Assembly: GCA_031259485.1 (NCBI GenBank)
Contig: JAIRLH010000160.1
Coordinates: forward strand, 1 to 5,530
From: Elusimicrobiota bacterium
GTDB lineage: Bacteria > Elusimicrobiota > Elusimicrobia > Elusimicrobiales > Elusimicrobiaceae
Direction: 5' to 3'
Length of the DNA: 5,530 nucleotides
The position numbers and the translations under genes were made by a program. Shown here piece after piece: positions 1 through 5,366 of this stretch; positions within the stretch are counted from its first letter, which is position 1, and each line of letters starts with the position of its first letter. A model generated the notes under the pieces. That model worked only from the letters and a program-made list of their open reading frames with translations, was not told where the DNA came from and made no database searches.

Positions 1-485
1 ACGACGGATTTGCTGCCCTCCTGGTCAACTATTGACGACAAAATGCCGCTGAGCATATAATCCGCCCCAACTTCCTGCCCGAAGGCTTTGCGCGTGGCTT
101 CGGAGGCGTATTCGTCCTGCTCAAGCCGCTCGCTGCGTATCTCCCCGCGCTCGTTTTTGGACGCGACGAACTCCACCCTGCTGCTGTTGATGAGCGCGCG
201 TTGCAATTCCTCTATGAAAGTATTTGTATTAATGTGTTCCATACTTTGATTATCTACGGTGCCGACAATAACCACGGGCTCATCGCCTTTGGTTGCTTTT
301 ACGGCTTTGGCGTACCACGGGCCGGAAAGCGCTTCCTGTATCATAGTTTCGGCCACCATGCGGGAATCGGTATCGTTCCACTTGCCGCTGAGGTCTTTGG
401 CGGCATCAACGTCAAGACGCCGCACTTTTGTGCCGCACGCCGCCATAAAAGGCAACAGCAAAGCGATTATTAACAGTTTTTTCAT
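1..485 (-). CDS. lpoB: LpoB-family penicillin-binding-protein activator lipoprotein (5' part, runs off left edge)
   Basis: The first 161 codons are visible, open from the ATG at 485 to the window edge; the C-terminal part is missing. The N-terminus is a lipoprotein signal peptide: MKK, a hydrophobic stretch (residues 4-13), then lipobox MAAC with Cys17 as the lipidated residue, so the mature protein should be anchored in a membrane, probably the outer one. Residues 31-49 (DLSGKWNDTDSRMVAETMI) and the later VIVGTVDNQSMEHINTNTF and GADYMLSG segments match the LpoB family. In E. coli, LpoB reaches through the peptidoglycan to stimulate PBP1B; a similar role here is inferred from family only. The start is set by AAGGAG (complement of 493-498), 7 nt upstream. 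It diverges from coaX across a 134-nt spacer. The leftward promoter is unclear; TTTAAT-17-TAATAT is possible but weak. Confidence 0.82.
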   Translation of the reverse strand, partial: MKKLLIIALLLPFMAACGTKVRRLDVDAAKDLSGKWNDTDSRMVAETMIQEALSGPWYAKAVKATKGDEPVVIVGTVDNQSMEHINTNTFIEELQRALINSSRVEFVASKNERGEIRSERLEQDEYASEATRKAFGQEVGADYMLSGILSSIVDQEGSKSV

Positions 486-583
486 GTTTTATCTCCTTCT
501 TTAAATTTTATATTATTATGTTGCGGAAAGCTATTAAACCGGCCGGATTTGTATGCTTTTTATGTGTTTTTCATTTGGAAATG

Positions 584-592
584 TGCTAAAAT
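584..592 (+). promoter_or_regulatory. Extended -10 promoter of coaX
   Basis: TGC-TAAAAT fits the extended -10 pattern TGnTATAAT with one mismatch. No good -35 box is seen at 16-18 bp, as is common for extended -10 promoters. Transcription would begin near 599, giving a leader of about 20 nt, with the ribosome binding site AAGGGG at 607-612. Confidence 0.5.
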
Positions 593-619
593 TTAATATA
601 TTTTACAAGGGGCTGTTTT

Positions 620-1393
620 ATGCTGCTTACCATAGACGTCGGCAATACCCAAATCTACGCGGGCGTGTTTGACGGGGATAAAATCAAGGCAAGTTTCCGG
701 CGCACGTCTTCGGGCGCGGTGACTTCGGACGAACTCGGCGTTTTCCTGCTGCAGGTTTTGCGCGCCAACGCGATAGAGCCGAGGGCAATAGCTGAAATAG
801 CCATAGCTTCCGTCGTGCCGGATTTAACGCGCAGCATCGCCAACTGCGCGCGCAAGTACTTCTGCCTTGAGCCTTTTATCGTGGGGCGGGAAACCAAATC
901 CGGCCTGTTTATAAAGGGCGGCGCCTACAACGGCCTCGGCGCGGACAGAATTGCCGGCATTGAGGGCGCTATTCACCTCTATCCGCGTAAAAATCTGATT
1001 GTGGTTGACTTCGGCACTGCAAACACATTTGACGCCGTCCACAAAAGCGGCGAATACCGCGGCGGCGCGATAAGCGCGGGCGTGGGCATGTCAATGAGCG
1101 CGCTTGCGAGCGGCGCGGCGCTGCTTTCTAACGTGGAAATCAAAAATCCTGGGCGCAGCGCGGGCATGAATACGACGACGCAACTGCAGGCCGGTTTGTT
1201 TTACACGGGACTGGGTTCAATGAAGGAAATCTGCACCCGTCTGGGCAAAGAGTGCTTCCGTCGGGAGGATTATATTATAATCGGCACCGGCGGCCTGGGA
1301 CGCCTGTACGAGCATGAGAATGTTTTTAAAGCCTATGTGCCGGACCTTGTCCTTATAGGCCTGCGCGAGCTTATGCGCAAAAATACCGGATAA
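620..1393 (+). CDS. coaX: Type III pantothenate kinase
   Basis: This enzyme phosphorylates pantothenate to 4'-phosphopantothenate, the first committed step of cytosolic coenzyme A synthesis. The 257 residues match the usual CoaX length. Visible ASKHA-fold motifs are DVGNT at 6-10 (phosphate loop), GADR at 107-110 (Asp109 in the catalytic/substrate position), DFGTANTFD at 130-138 (second phosphate motif; the usual form is DFGTATTFD, so Asn135 is a small deviation), GGAISAGVGMSMSAL at 148-162, and TGGLG at 223-227. The GxISPG/PG turn common in the family reads SAG here, with Ala for Pro. The start is supported by AAGGGG 7 nt upstream. The gene stands alone between the divergent lpoB gene and its own terminator, so it is probably monocistronic. 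Type III enzymes are not feedback-inhibited by CoA and do not resemble CoaA, so the assignment is firm. Confidence 0.96.
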   Translation: MLLTIDVGNTQIYAGVFDGDKIKASFRRTSSGAVTSDELGVFLLQVLRANAIEPRAIAEIAIASVVPDLTRSIANCARKYFCLEPFIVGRETKSGLFIKGGAYNGLGADRIAGIEGAIHLYPRKNLIVVDFGTANTFDAVHKSGEYRGGAISAGVGMSMSALASGAALLSNVEIKNPGRSAGMNTTTQLQAGLFYTGLGSMKEICTRLGKECFRREDYIIIGTGGLGRLYEHENVFKAYVPDLVLIGLRELMRKNTG

Positions 1394-1418
1394 TATCCGC
1401 GAATTACCGACGTAAAAC

Positions 1419-1445
1419 GCCCCGCTTATACGGCGGGGCATTTTT
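1419..1445 (+). terminator. Intrinsic terminator of coaX
   Basis: A perfect 7-bp GC stem (GCCCCGC at 1419-1425 with GCGGGGC at 1433-1439) and a 7-nt loop are followed by ATTTTTA. The stem begins 26 nt after the coaX stop. It separates coaX from the pilin gene. Confidence 0.93.
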
Positions 1446-1505
1446 ATGTGCTGCCCGCACCATTCATAATATTTAACGAAATTATTCCGTAAATACTTTT
1501 AAATT

Positions 1506-1514
1506 TGTTATAAT
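1506..1514 (+). promoter_or_regulatory. Extended -10 promoter of the pilin gene
   Basis: TGT-TATAAT is a perfect extended -10 hexamer with TG motif. The best -35 candidate, TTCCGT at 1485-1490 (18-bp spacer), is poor. Transcription would start near 1521 and give a leader of about 33 nt ending in the GAGGAG ribosome binding site. Confidence 0.6.
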
Positions 1515-1553
1515 AATCAAAGTGATAATATTTTGCTCAGAGGAGCAACAGAT

Positions 1554-2090
1554 ATGTTTTATAATAATAAGAGGTCAAAATCGCTATTTAAATCATCAGC
1601 AGACGGTTTTACTCTGATTGAATTACTTGTCGTTGTTTTAATTATCGGCATACTTGCCGCTATCGCATTGCCTCAGTACCACAAATCCGTAGCGAAAAGT
1701 AAACTGGCCGGTTTGATTATCACCGCCCGCGCAATAAAGGATGCTCAAGATATTTATTTCCTCATCTATGGGAAATATACCACGGACTTCGGTGCGCTTG
1801 ACATCGGCCTTAACTGCACTAAAATAACAGAGGTGCAAGAAGGAAGCTATTGCTACACAGCGAAAAGCGGAGTAATAAAACTTTTCAATAATGTGGGCTT
1901 TTACGTCAGAGAAGGGATTTTTGAAGTGCTGTATAGAACGGGTGACAAAGGGATTGGCTGCTCCGCGCTTAAAACGTCCTCTTACGGGGAAGAAATTTGC
2001 AAATCTTACGGCGGGGAGTTCTTTGGCGCAAACCCCATACCTACCTATGGGAATATGTATTACATAATGAATCTGCCGAAACCCAAATAA
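1554..2090 (+). CDS. Type IV pilin-like protein (prepilin-type N-terminal methylation domain)
   Basis: This is a 178-residue secreted/surface pilin or pseudopilin. The N-terminus is a charged 18-residue leader ending in Gly18, followed by FTLIELLVVVLIIGILAAIALPQY (shown here as one motif from residue 19): prepilin peptidase should cut between Gly18 and Phe19 and N-methylate Phe. Glu23 is the conserved mature Glu5. The hydrophobic helix (19-40) is both the membrane anchor and the assembly core. The globular part has four cysteines (88, 100, 136, 149) that could form two disulfides. The stretch KDAQDIYFL...GKYTTDFGALDIGL is the sort seen in Elusimicrobium pilins. I chose ATG 1554 over an in-frame TTG at 1533 because GAGGAG (1540-1545) lies 8 nt before the ATG and inside any longer reading. 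No pilus assembly genes (pilB, pilC, pilD) are next to it, so it is an orphan and could be a major pilin, minor pilin or type II secretion pseudopilin. Confidence 0.92.
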   Translation: MFYNNKRSKSLFKSSADGFTLIELLVVVLIIGILAAIALPQYHKSVAKSKLAGLIITARAIKDAQDIYFLIYGKYTTDFGALDIGLNCTKITEVQEGSYCYTAKSGVIKLFNNVGFYVREGIFEVLYRTGDKGIGCSALKTSSYGEEICKSYGGEFFGANPIPTYGNMYYIMNLPKPK

Positions 2091-2127
2091 AACAAAACTT
2101 CCCCCTAATGCAAAACGAGGGAAGTTT
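2085..2127 (-). terminator. Intrinsic terminator of the rpsF-ssb-rpsR-rplI operon
   Basis: On the minus strand an 11-bp stem (arms at 2117-2127 and 2095-2105, one G-U pair) and an 11-nt loop are followed by the T-rich tail TTGTTTTATTT. The stem starts 26 nt after the rplI stop. The tail overlaps the pilin stop codon on the other strand. Read on the plus strand, the stem keeps 9 clean pairs and a weaker tail (GTTTAAT), so it may also slow or end pilin transcription. Confidence 0.8.
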
Positions 2128-2153
2128 AATAACGGCCGTAAAACCTGCTTTGC

Positions 2154-2609
2154 TTATTTCTTCTCTTCCACGGCTTCCAGCTTGACGGTTATCTTGGCAT
2201 ATACCGTGGGTTTGAAGTAAATCTGCACTTCGCTCTCGCCGATTTTTTTGATTGGCGCGTGGATTTCAATATGGTCCTTGCTGATTTTGTGGCCCAGCTC
2301 GGCAAGGCTTTTTTGCACGTCGGACTTGGTGACGGAGCCAAAAACAATGCCTTCAATATTGACAGTCCTCTGGTAAGGCAACACTATGCCGTTGAGTTTC
2401 GCGGCGGCTTTTTTGGCGTCCTCGAGTTCGGCGGAGAGCTTTTTCGCGCGCCGCGCGGCGCCGAGCTCCCAATTTTTAATTGCTGACGGCGTGGCGGCCT
2501 GCGCCAGATTTTGTGGCAGCAGGAAATTGCGCGCATAACCGGTTTTGACTTCCACGATTTCGCCCGTGGTGCCAAGATTTTTTACGTCTTCTCTCAAAAT
2601 GACTTTCAT
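2154..2609 (-). CDS. rplI: 50S ribosomal protein L9
   Basis: L9 is an elongated two-domain protein that binds 23S rRNA near the base of the L1 stalk and helps keep the reading frame. The 151-residue product has the N-terminal domain signature (GTTGEIVEVKTGYARNFLLP, residues 13-32), then a charged connecting helix (about 45-75, rich in Lys, Glu and Ala), then the C-terminal domain beginning near IVFGSVTKSDVQ (88-99). The C-terminal strand usually written V.LH..V reads IYFKPTVYAKITVKLE here, a mild divergence. The start is fixed by AGAGGA (complement of 2618-2623), 8 nt upstream. It lies 19 nt after rpsR and is the last gene of the operon. Confidence 0.97.
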   Translation of the reverse strand: MKVILREDVKNLGTTGEIVEVKTGYARNFLLPQNLAQAATPSAIKNWELGAARRAKKLSAELEDAKKAAAKLNGIVLPYQRTVNIEGIVFGSVTKSDVQKSLAELGHKISKDHIEIHAPIKKIGESEVQIYFKPTVYAKITVKLEAVEEKK

Positions 2610-2628
2610 CTTAAATATCCTCTCAAAA

Positions 2629-2955
2629 TTATCTCTTGGGCAGGCTGTAGGGCAAAAATGCCAGATTTCTGTCTCTCTTTACGGCCTGGGTTACCTGACG
2701 CTGGTGTTTGGCGCAGGTGCCGGTTATCCTTCTGGATAGAATCTTGCCGCTTTCCATGGTGAAAGTTTTGACAAGCTGGATATTTTTATAATCAAGGCGG
2801 TCAATATGCTCGGCGCAGAACTTACACACTTTGCGCCTTGCTTCAAAACGCTTCTTGGGGCCGAAGGGCCTTGCGACGCGCTCGCCGGCGGCGGCAGGGG
2901 CCGCAGGGGTTTTGTGTTCGGTTGCTTCCGGTCTTGCTGATTTTTCTTCTGACAT
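2629..2955 (-). CDS. rpsR: 30S ribosomal protein S18, cysteine-containing form with N-terminal extension
   Basis: S18 pairs with S6 on the platform of the small subunit. The conserved core runs from about residue 42 to 103 (RKVCKFC, IDRLDYKNIQLVKTF, GKILSRRITGTC, HQRQVTQAVKRDRNLAFLPY). Cys44, Cys47, Cys81 and His84 form a C-x2-C / C-x2-H set that could bind zinc, as in the cysteine-bearing forms of this protein; E. coli S18 lacks it. The first 35 or so residues are a low-complexity extension rich in Ala, Pro, Lys and Glu, making the protein (108 aa) longer than the usual 75-80. The ribosome binding site is AGAGGA (complement of 2966-2971), 10 nt before the ATG, a little far. It follows ssb by 42 nt. 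Confidence 0.97.
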   Translation of the reverse strand: MSEEKSARPEATEHKTPAAPAAAGERVARPFGPKKRFEARRKVCKFCAEHIDRLDYKNIQLVKTFTMESGKILSRRITGTCAKHQRQVTQAVKRDRNLAFLPYSLPKR

Positions 2956-2997
2956 AATTTTAATTTCCTCTGAAATAAGCCTTAGGGCTGTTTAAAG

Positions 2998-3432
2998 TTA
3001 AAACGGCACATCGTCTTCCGCAGCAGCTTCGGCCGCGGGCGCGGCTTGCGCTTCCCTCGCGGGGAAAGCGTCGCCGACGGCGTTATCGGCCGTCTGCAGC
3101 ACCTGCACGCGGTTCGCTATTACGCGCAGTATTTTACGGTTCTGGCCGGCTTTATCCGTGAACTCGTTCATATTAATGCGTCCATCCACCACGACGGGCG
3201 CGCCTTTTTTTAAGCGGTCTTTAAGCCTGTCGGCCTGCTGGCCGAAAAGACTCACGGGCACGTAGGCGACGTCGTCCTTCCATTCGCCGGATACGCTGTC
3301 CATATACCTGCGGTTGACGGCGACGTCAAACCCGCAGACGGCGGCGCCCTTCTGGGTCATGCGTACGTCGGCGTCGCGCGTGAGGCGGCCCGATATCAAG
3401 ATATAATTAATTTCCGGAAGACGGATAGACAT
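2998..3432 (-). CDS. ssb: Single-stranded DNA-binding protein
   Basis: SSB coats single-stranded DNA during replication, recombination and repair and recruits partner enzymes. The OB fold covers about residues 5-113 (INYILISGRLTRDADVR, GFDVAVNRRY, VAYVPVSLFGQQADRLKDRLKKGAPVVVDGRI given here as three separate motifs). A flexible Ala/Glu-rich linker (about 118-139) leads to the acidic tip DDVPF (140-144), the conserved peptide to which SSB partners bind. At 144 residues the linker is short compared with E. coli SSB. The start is set by AGAGGG (complement of 3441-3446), 8 nt upstream; the gene follows rpsF by 14 nt. The order rpsF-ssb-rpsR is widely conserved in bacteria, which couples SSB supply to ribosome synthesis. 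Confidence 0.97.
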   Translation of the reverse strand: MSIRLPEINYILISGRLTRDADVRMTQKGAAVCGFDVAVNRRYMDSVSGEWKDDVAYVPVSLFGQQADRLKDRLKKGAPVVVDGRINMNEFTDKAGQNRKILRVIANRVQVLQTADNAVGDAFPAREAQAAPAAEAAAEDDVPF

Positions 3433-3446
3433 ATTTTTAACCCTCT

Positions 3447-3785
3447 TTAAGCTGCGGCCGGCGTTTTGGCCGCTTTGGTTTTTGCCGGCCCTGCCTTGGG
3501 CTCACCCGTTTTCATGACGGCGGAGCGCAGGACGTTCTGGTTAAGTTTCATGTTCTCGGCCCAGTCTTTGATAAAAGTTCCTTCAGCTTTGAATTTCAGA
3601 TACAGATAAAAACCTTCGCGGTTTTTATTGATATCGTGGGTGAATCTTCTTCTGCCCAGCTTTTCCTCGGAGACGACTTCTCCCCCCGCGGAAACTATAA
3701 ACGCTTTTGCCTTATCGGTAAAAGCGGCGACCTCGCCGTCGGAAAGCTGAGGTTTTACTATTGTCACAGTTTCGTAAGTTTTCAT
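3447..3785 (-). CDS. rpsF: 30S ribosomal protein S6
   Basis: S6 binds the central domain of 16S rRNA together with S18. The 112-residue product opens with the usual MKTYETVTIVKP strand and carries the KLGRRRFTHDINKNREGFY region (42-60), the typical S6 core. Residues 94-112 are a Pro/Ala/Lys-rich tail beyond the folded domain. The start is secure by homology, but the ribosome binding site AAGGA (complement of 3789-3793) sits only 3 nt before the ATG, unusually close compared with 8-10 nt for the other genes of the operon. An upstream open frame ends in TGA overlapping this ATG (ATGA), so initiation may be helped by coupling. It is the first gene of the operon. Confidence 0.96.
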   Translation of the reverse strand: MKTYETVTIVKPQLSDGEVAAFTDKAKAFIVSAGGEVVSEEKLGRRRFTHDINKNREGFYLYLKFKAEGTFIKDWAENMKLNQNVLRSAVMKTGEPKAGPAKTKAAKTPAAA

Positions 3786-3926
3786 TGTTCCTTATTAACC
3801 GCCGCTGCGGTTTTGCCGCACTTCGGCTGTTTTTTAGATAAAATAATATCCACGGGATACCTTTTGCCCCGCAGATACTTAGATAACTTTCGGGCTTTCA
3901 CCTTAGCGCCCGGGCATATCTTTTCC
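3786..3926 (-). promoter_or_regulatory. Structured leader of rpsF, candidate S6:S18 autoregulatory site
   Basis: The leader can form three hairpins on the minus strand: CGGGC/GCCCG (3912-3908 with 3895-3891, 12-nt loop), TATCC/GGATA (3859-3855 with 3851-3847, 3-nt loop), and a GC-rich one just before the ribosome binding site. The third has an outer stem GCCG/CGGC (3827-3824 with 3804-3801), an asymmetric internal loop (AAG opposite G), an inner stem TGCGG/CCGCA (3820-3816 with 3810-3806) and loop CAAAA. In many bacteria the S6:S18 complex binds an rpsF leader hairpin bearing a CCG element that mimics 16S rRNA. ACCG follows the loop here, but I cannot show that it takes the required unpaired position, so the regulatory role is inference. 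Confidence 0.4.
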
Positions 3927-3932
3927 AAAAAT

Positions 3933-3961
3933 ATTATAGCAAAGTTTGGGCGTAGGCGCAA
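3933..3961 (-). promoter_or_regulatory. Promoter of the rpsF-ssb-rpsR-rplI operon
   Basis: On the minus strand TTGCGC (3961-3956) is followed by a 17-bp spacer and TATAAT (3938-3933), with TG one base before the hexamer (TGC-TATAAT). This is the best promoter in the window. Transcription should start near 3926, leaving a leader of about 140 nt before rpsF. Confidence 0.75.
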
Positions 3962-4005
3962 TAGTTTTGGAACACCGCACAATTACGGAGCATGTACGCG
4001 CCTAA

Positions 4006-4027
4006 GTGCGGCCCGCACGGCATTTTT
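4006..4027 (+). other. Orphan terminator-like hairpin
   Basis: GTGCG (4006-4010) pairs with CGCAC (4014-4018) around a 3-nt loop, followed by GGCATTTTT. It resembles a short plus-strand terminator, but no plus-strand gene lies upstream within the spacer. It could block stray transcription between the divergent units, or be chance. Confidence 0.3.
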
Positions 4028-4061
4028 CCGTAAAATAACAAAAAACAAATATGTTTTTATT

Positions 4062-4070
4062 TGCTATTAT
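4062..4070 (+). promoter_or_regulatory. Candidate extended -10 promoter (distal) for the oxidoreductase gene
   Basis: TGC-TATTAT matches TGnTATAAT with one change. No good -35 is visible. Transcription would start near 4077, directly before the long hairpin, giving a leader of about 140 nt. A second candidate at 4109-4117 competes with it. Confidence 0.4.
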
Positions 4071-4077
4071 TAATTTA

Positions 4078-4192
4078 GGTAATTATCCAGTAGAGCCAGT
4101 GAACAGCTTGGTATAATTCTGCCCCCGCTGCCGAGGGTACTCCCCTAATCGGAGGAGAAGTTATACTTGCCGTTTATGATGGGATAATTTCG
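4078..4192 (+). other. Long imperfect hairpin element flanked by 8-bp direct repeats, upstream of the oxidoreductase gene
   Basis: The stretch folds as a rod of about 31 pairs: 4081-4088 with 4182-4189 (8 bp, AATTATCC/GGATAATT), 4101-4107 with 4169-4175 (one A-C mismatch, one G-U), 4111-4120 with 4156-4166 (10 bp, bulged G4160), 4131-4134 with 4149-4152, and 4135-4137 with 4142-4144. Identical 8-mers TTAATTTA sit 3 nt outside each end (4070-4077 and 4193-4200). There is no T-tract, so it is not a simple terminator. It could be a leader RNA controlling the downstream gene, a small RNA, or a miniature inverted-repeat element with target duplication. I do not recognise a known riboswitch class. 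Confidence 0.4.
4109..4117 (+). promoter_or_regulatory. Candidate extended -10 promoter (proximal), inside the hairpin element
   Basis: TGG-TATAAT is a perfect extended -10 motif, with no convincing -35. It overlaps the 5' arm of the 10-bp stem, so either it is the real promoter and the rod is DNA symmetry, or it is part of the transcribed structure. A transcript from here would start near 4124. Confidence 0.4.
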
Positions 4193-4219
4193 TTAATTTA
4201 TATTAAGGAGGTCTCGTTT

Positions 4220-5347
4220 ATGAAAGAAATCAGAGTAGGCGTTTTAGGCACGGGTTTTATGGGGAAGACCCATATCTTCGGGTACCGCTCAATACCGGTA
4301 TATTATGAGCCGGACTATAAAATAAAACTTACAGGCGTATTCAGCAAGACATTTGCAAACGCGCAAAAAGCCAAAGAACTTTATGATTTTGAATTTGCGA
4401 CTGATAATGAAGACGATATCTTCGCCCGCAAGGATATTGATATAATAAACATCTGCACGCCGGATGCTTTCCACCGCGGCCAGATTTTAAAAGCACTGGA
4501 CGCCGGCAAGAATATTTATTGCGAAAAGCCGCTGATTTCCGCCGTACAAAGCAGCGCGGAGATTTTGAACCACCCCAACTTAAAAAAAGTTACCACGCAA
4601 ACGGTTTTCCACAACCGTTTCTTTGCCAGTGTCCTGCGCGCCAAGCAGATTATAGAAGAAGGCCGCCTGGGTAAAATACTGGCTTTCAGAGGACAGTTTT
4701 TGCTCGCAAGCAATGCCAAAAGCGCACTGCAGGCAGGCTGGCGCAATGACAGCGAAAAATCCGGCGGCAACGGGGCTTTGTACGATATTGGCTCCCATAT
4801 CTGTGATATGATTTATTATCTGCTCGGCGGCTTCTCAAAAATATACTGCAAGACCATGACGCCCTATAAACAACGCCCCGACGGCAAAGGCGGCGCGGTG
4901 CCTTATACCATAGACGACGGCGCGGCCATGATAGCCACGCTGGAAAACGGGGCCGTTGGCACCGTTGAGGCGACCAAGCTCGCCACCGGCGCGGCCACAA
5001 ACATGATGCTTGAAATAAACGGCGAAGACGGCGCGCTTATCATAGACCTCACGCAGCCCAACTGGCTCTATTTTTACGACAACGCGCTGCCGGACGCAAA
5101 ACTCGGCGGTTATAAAGGCTACACGCGTATAGAGTGCATACAAAACTACGACACGCCGGTGATGTTTCCCCCGGGCAAACACCCCGTAGGGTGGATACGC
5201 GCGCACATACACAGCCTTTATAATTTTGTAGAGAGCGTAAACACCGGCGCGCAGACAAATCCAAGCCTTGCCGACGGCCTCTACATACAAAGCGTACTTG
5301 ACCGCGCCCTGAAATCCTCAAAGGAAAACAGAGAGATTGAGATATAG
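4220..5347 (+). CDS. Gfo/Idh/MocA-family NAD(P)-dependent oxidoreductase
   Basis: This 375-residue cytosolic dehydrogenase belongs to the family that oxidises or reduces a hydroxyl of sugars, inositols or related polyols. The N-terminal Rossmann domain has GTGFMG at 10-15 for the dinucleotide and the ICTPDAFH segment at 78-85. EKP at 102-104 supplies the family lysine (Lys103). The C-terminal domain has GRLG at 148-151, GWR at 173-175 and GALYDIGSHICD (185-196), with Asp189 and His193 in the D-x3-H catalytic positions. All key residues are present and the length is normal, so it should be active. The substrate cannot be read from sequence: the family is broad, and no transporter, kinase or isomerase gene adjoins it. 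The start is supported by AAGGAGG (4205-4211) 8 nt upstream, the strongest ribosome binding site in the window. It is preceded by the structured element at 4078-4192; no clear terminator follows. Confidence 0.93.
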   Translation: MKEIRVGVLGTGFMGKTHIFGYRSIPVYYEPDYKIKLTGVFSKTFANAQKAKELYDFEFATDNEDDIFARKDIDIINICTPDAFHRGQILKALDAGKNIYCEKPLISAVQSSAEILNHPNLKKVTTQTVFHNRFFASVLRAKQIIEEGRLGKILAFRGQFLLASNAKSALQAGWRNDSEKSGGNGALYDIGSHICDMIYYLLGGFSKIYCKTMTPYKQRPDGKGGAVPYTIDDGAAMIATLENGAVGTVEATKLATGAATNMMLEINGEDGALIIDLTQPNWLYFYDNALPDAKLGGYKGYTRIECIQNYDTPVMFPPGKHPVGWIRAHIHSLYNFVESVNTGAQTNPSLADGLYIQSVLDRALKSSKENREIEI

Positions 5348-5366
5348 GCGTAATATGTTTTTGCCC

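Noticed and set aside
201..504. Two plus-strand open frames of 81-90 codons
   Set aside because: They lie antisense to the clear LpoB-family lipoprotein gene, which has a signal peptide, lipobox and ribosome binding site.
1533..1553. Longer pilin reading from an in-frame TTG
   Set aside because: The ribosome binding site GAGGAG lies inside this extension, 8 nt before ATG 1554, and no site precedes the TTG.
3636..4073. A 145-codon plus-strand open frame
   Set aside because: It starts inside rpsF in antisense and runs across the rpsF promoter and leader; its composition is not protein-like.
4078..4192. 6S RNA, SRP RNA or tRNA identity for the rod-like hairpin
   Set aside because: At about 110 nt it is shorter than typical 6S RNA, lacks the SRP GGAA-type apical loop, and has no tRNA cloverleaf or TTCGA arm.
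4835..5290. A 151-codon minus-strand open frame
   Set aside because: It is fully antisense to the conserved C-terminal domain of the oxidoreductase, has no ribosome binding site and no recognisable motif.
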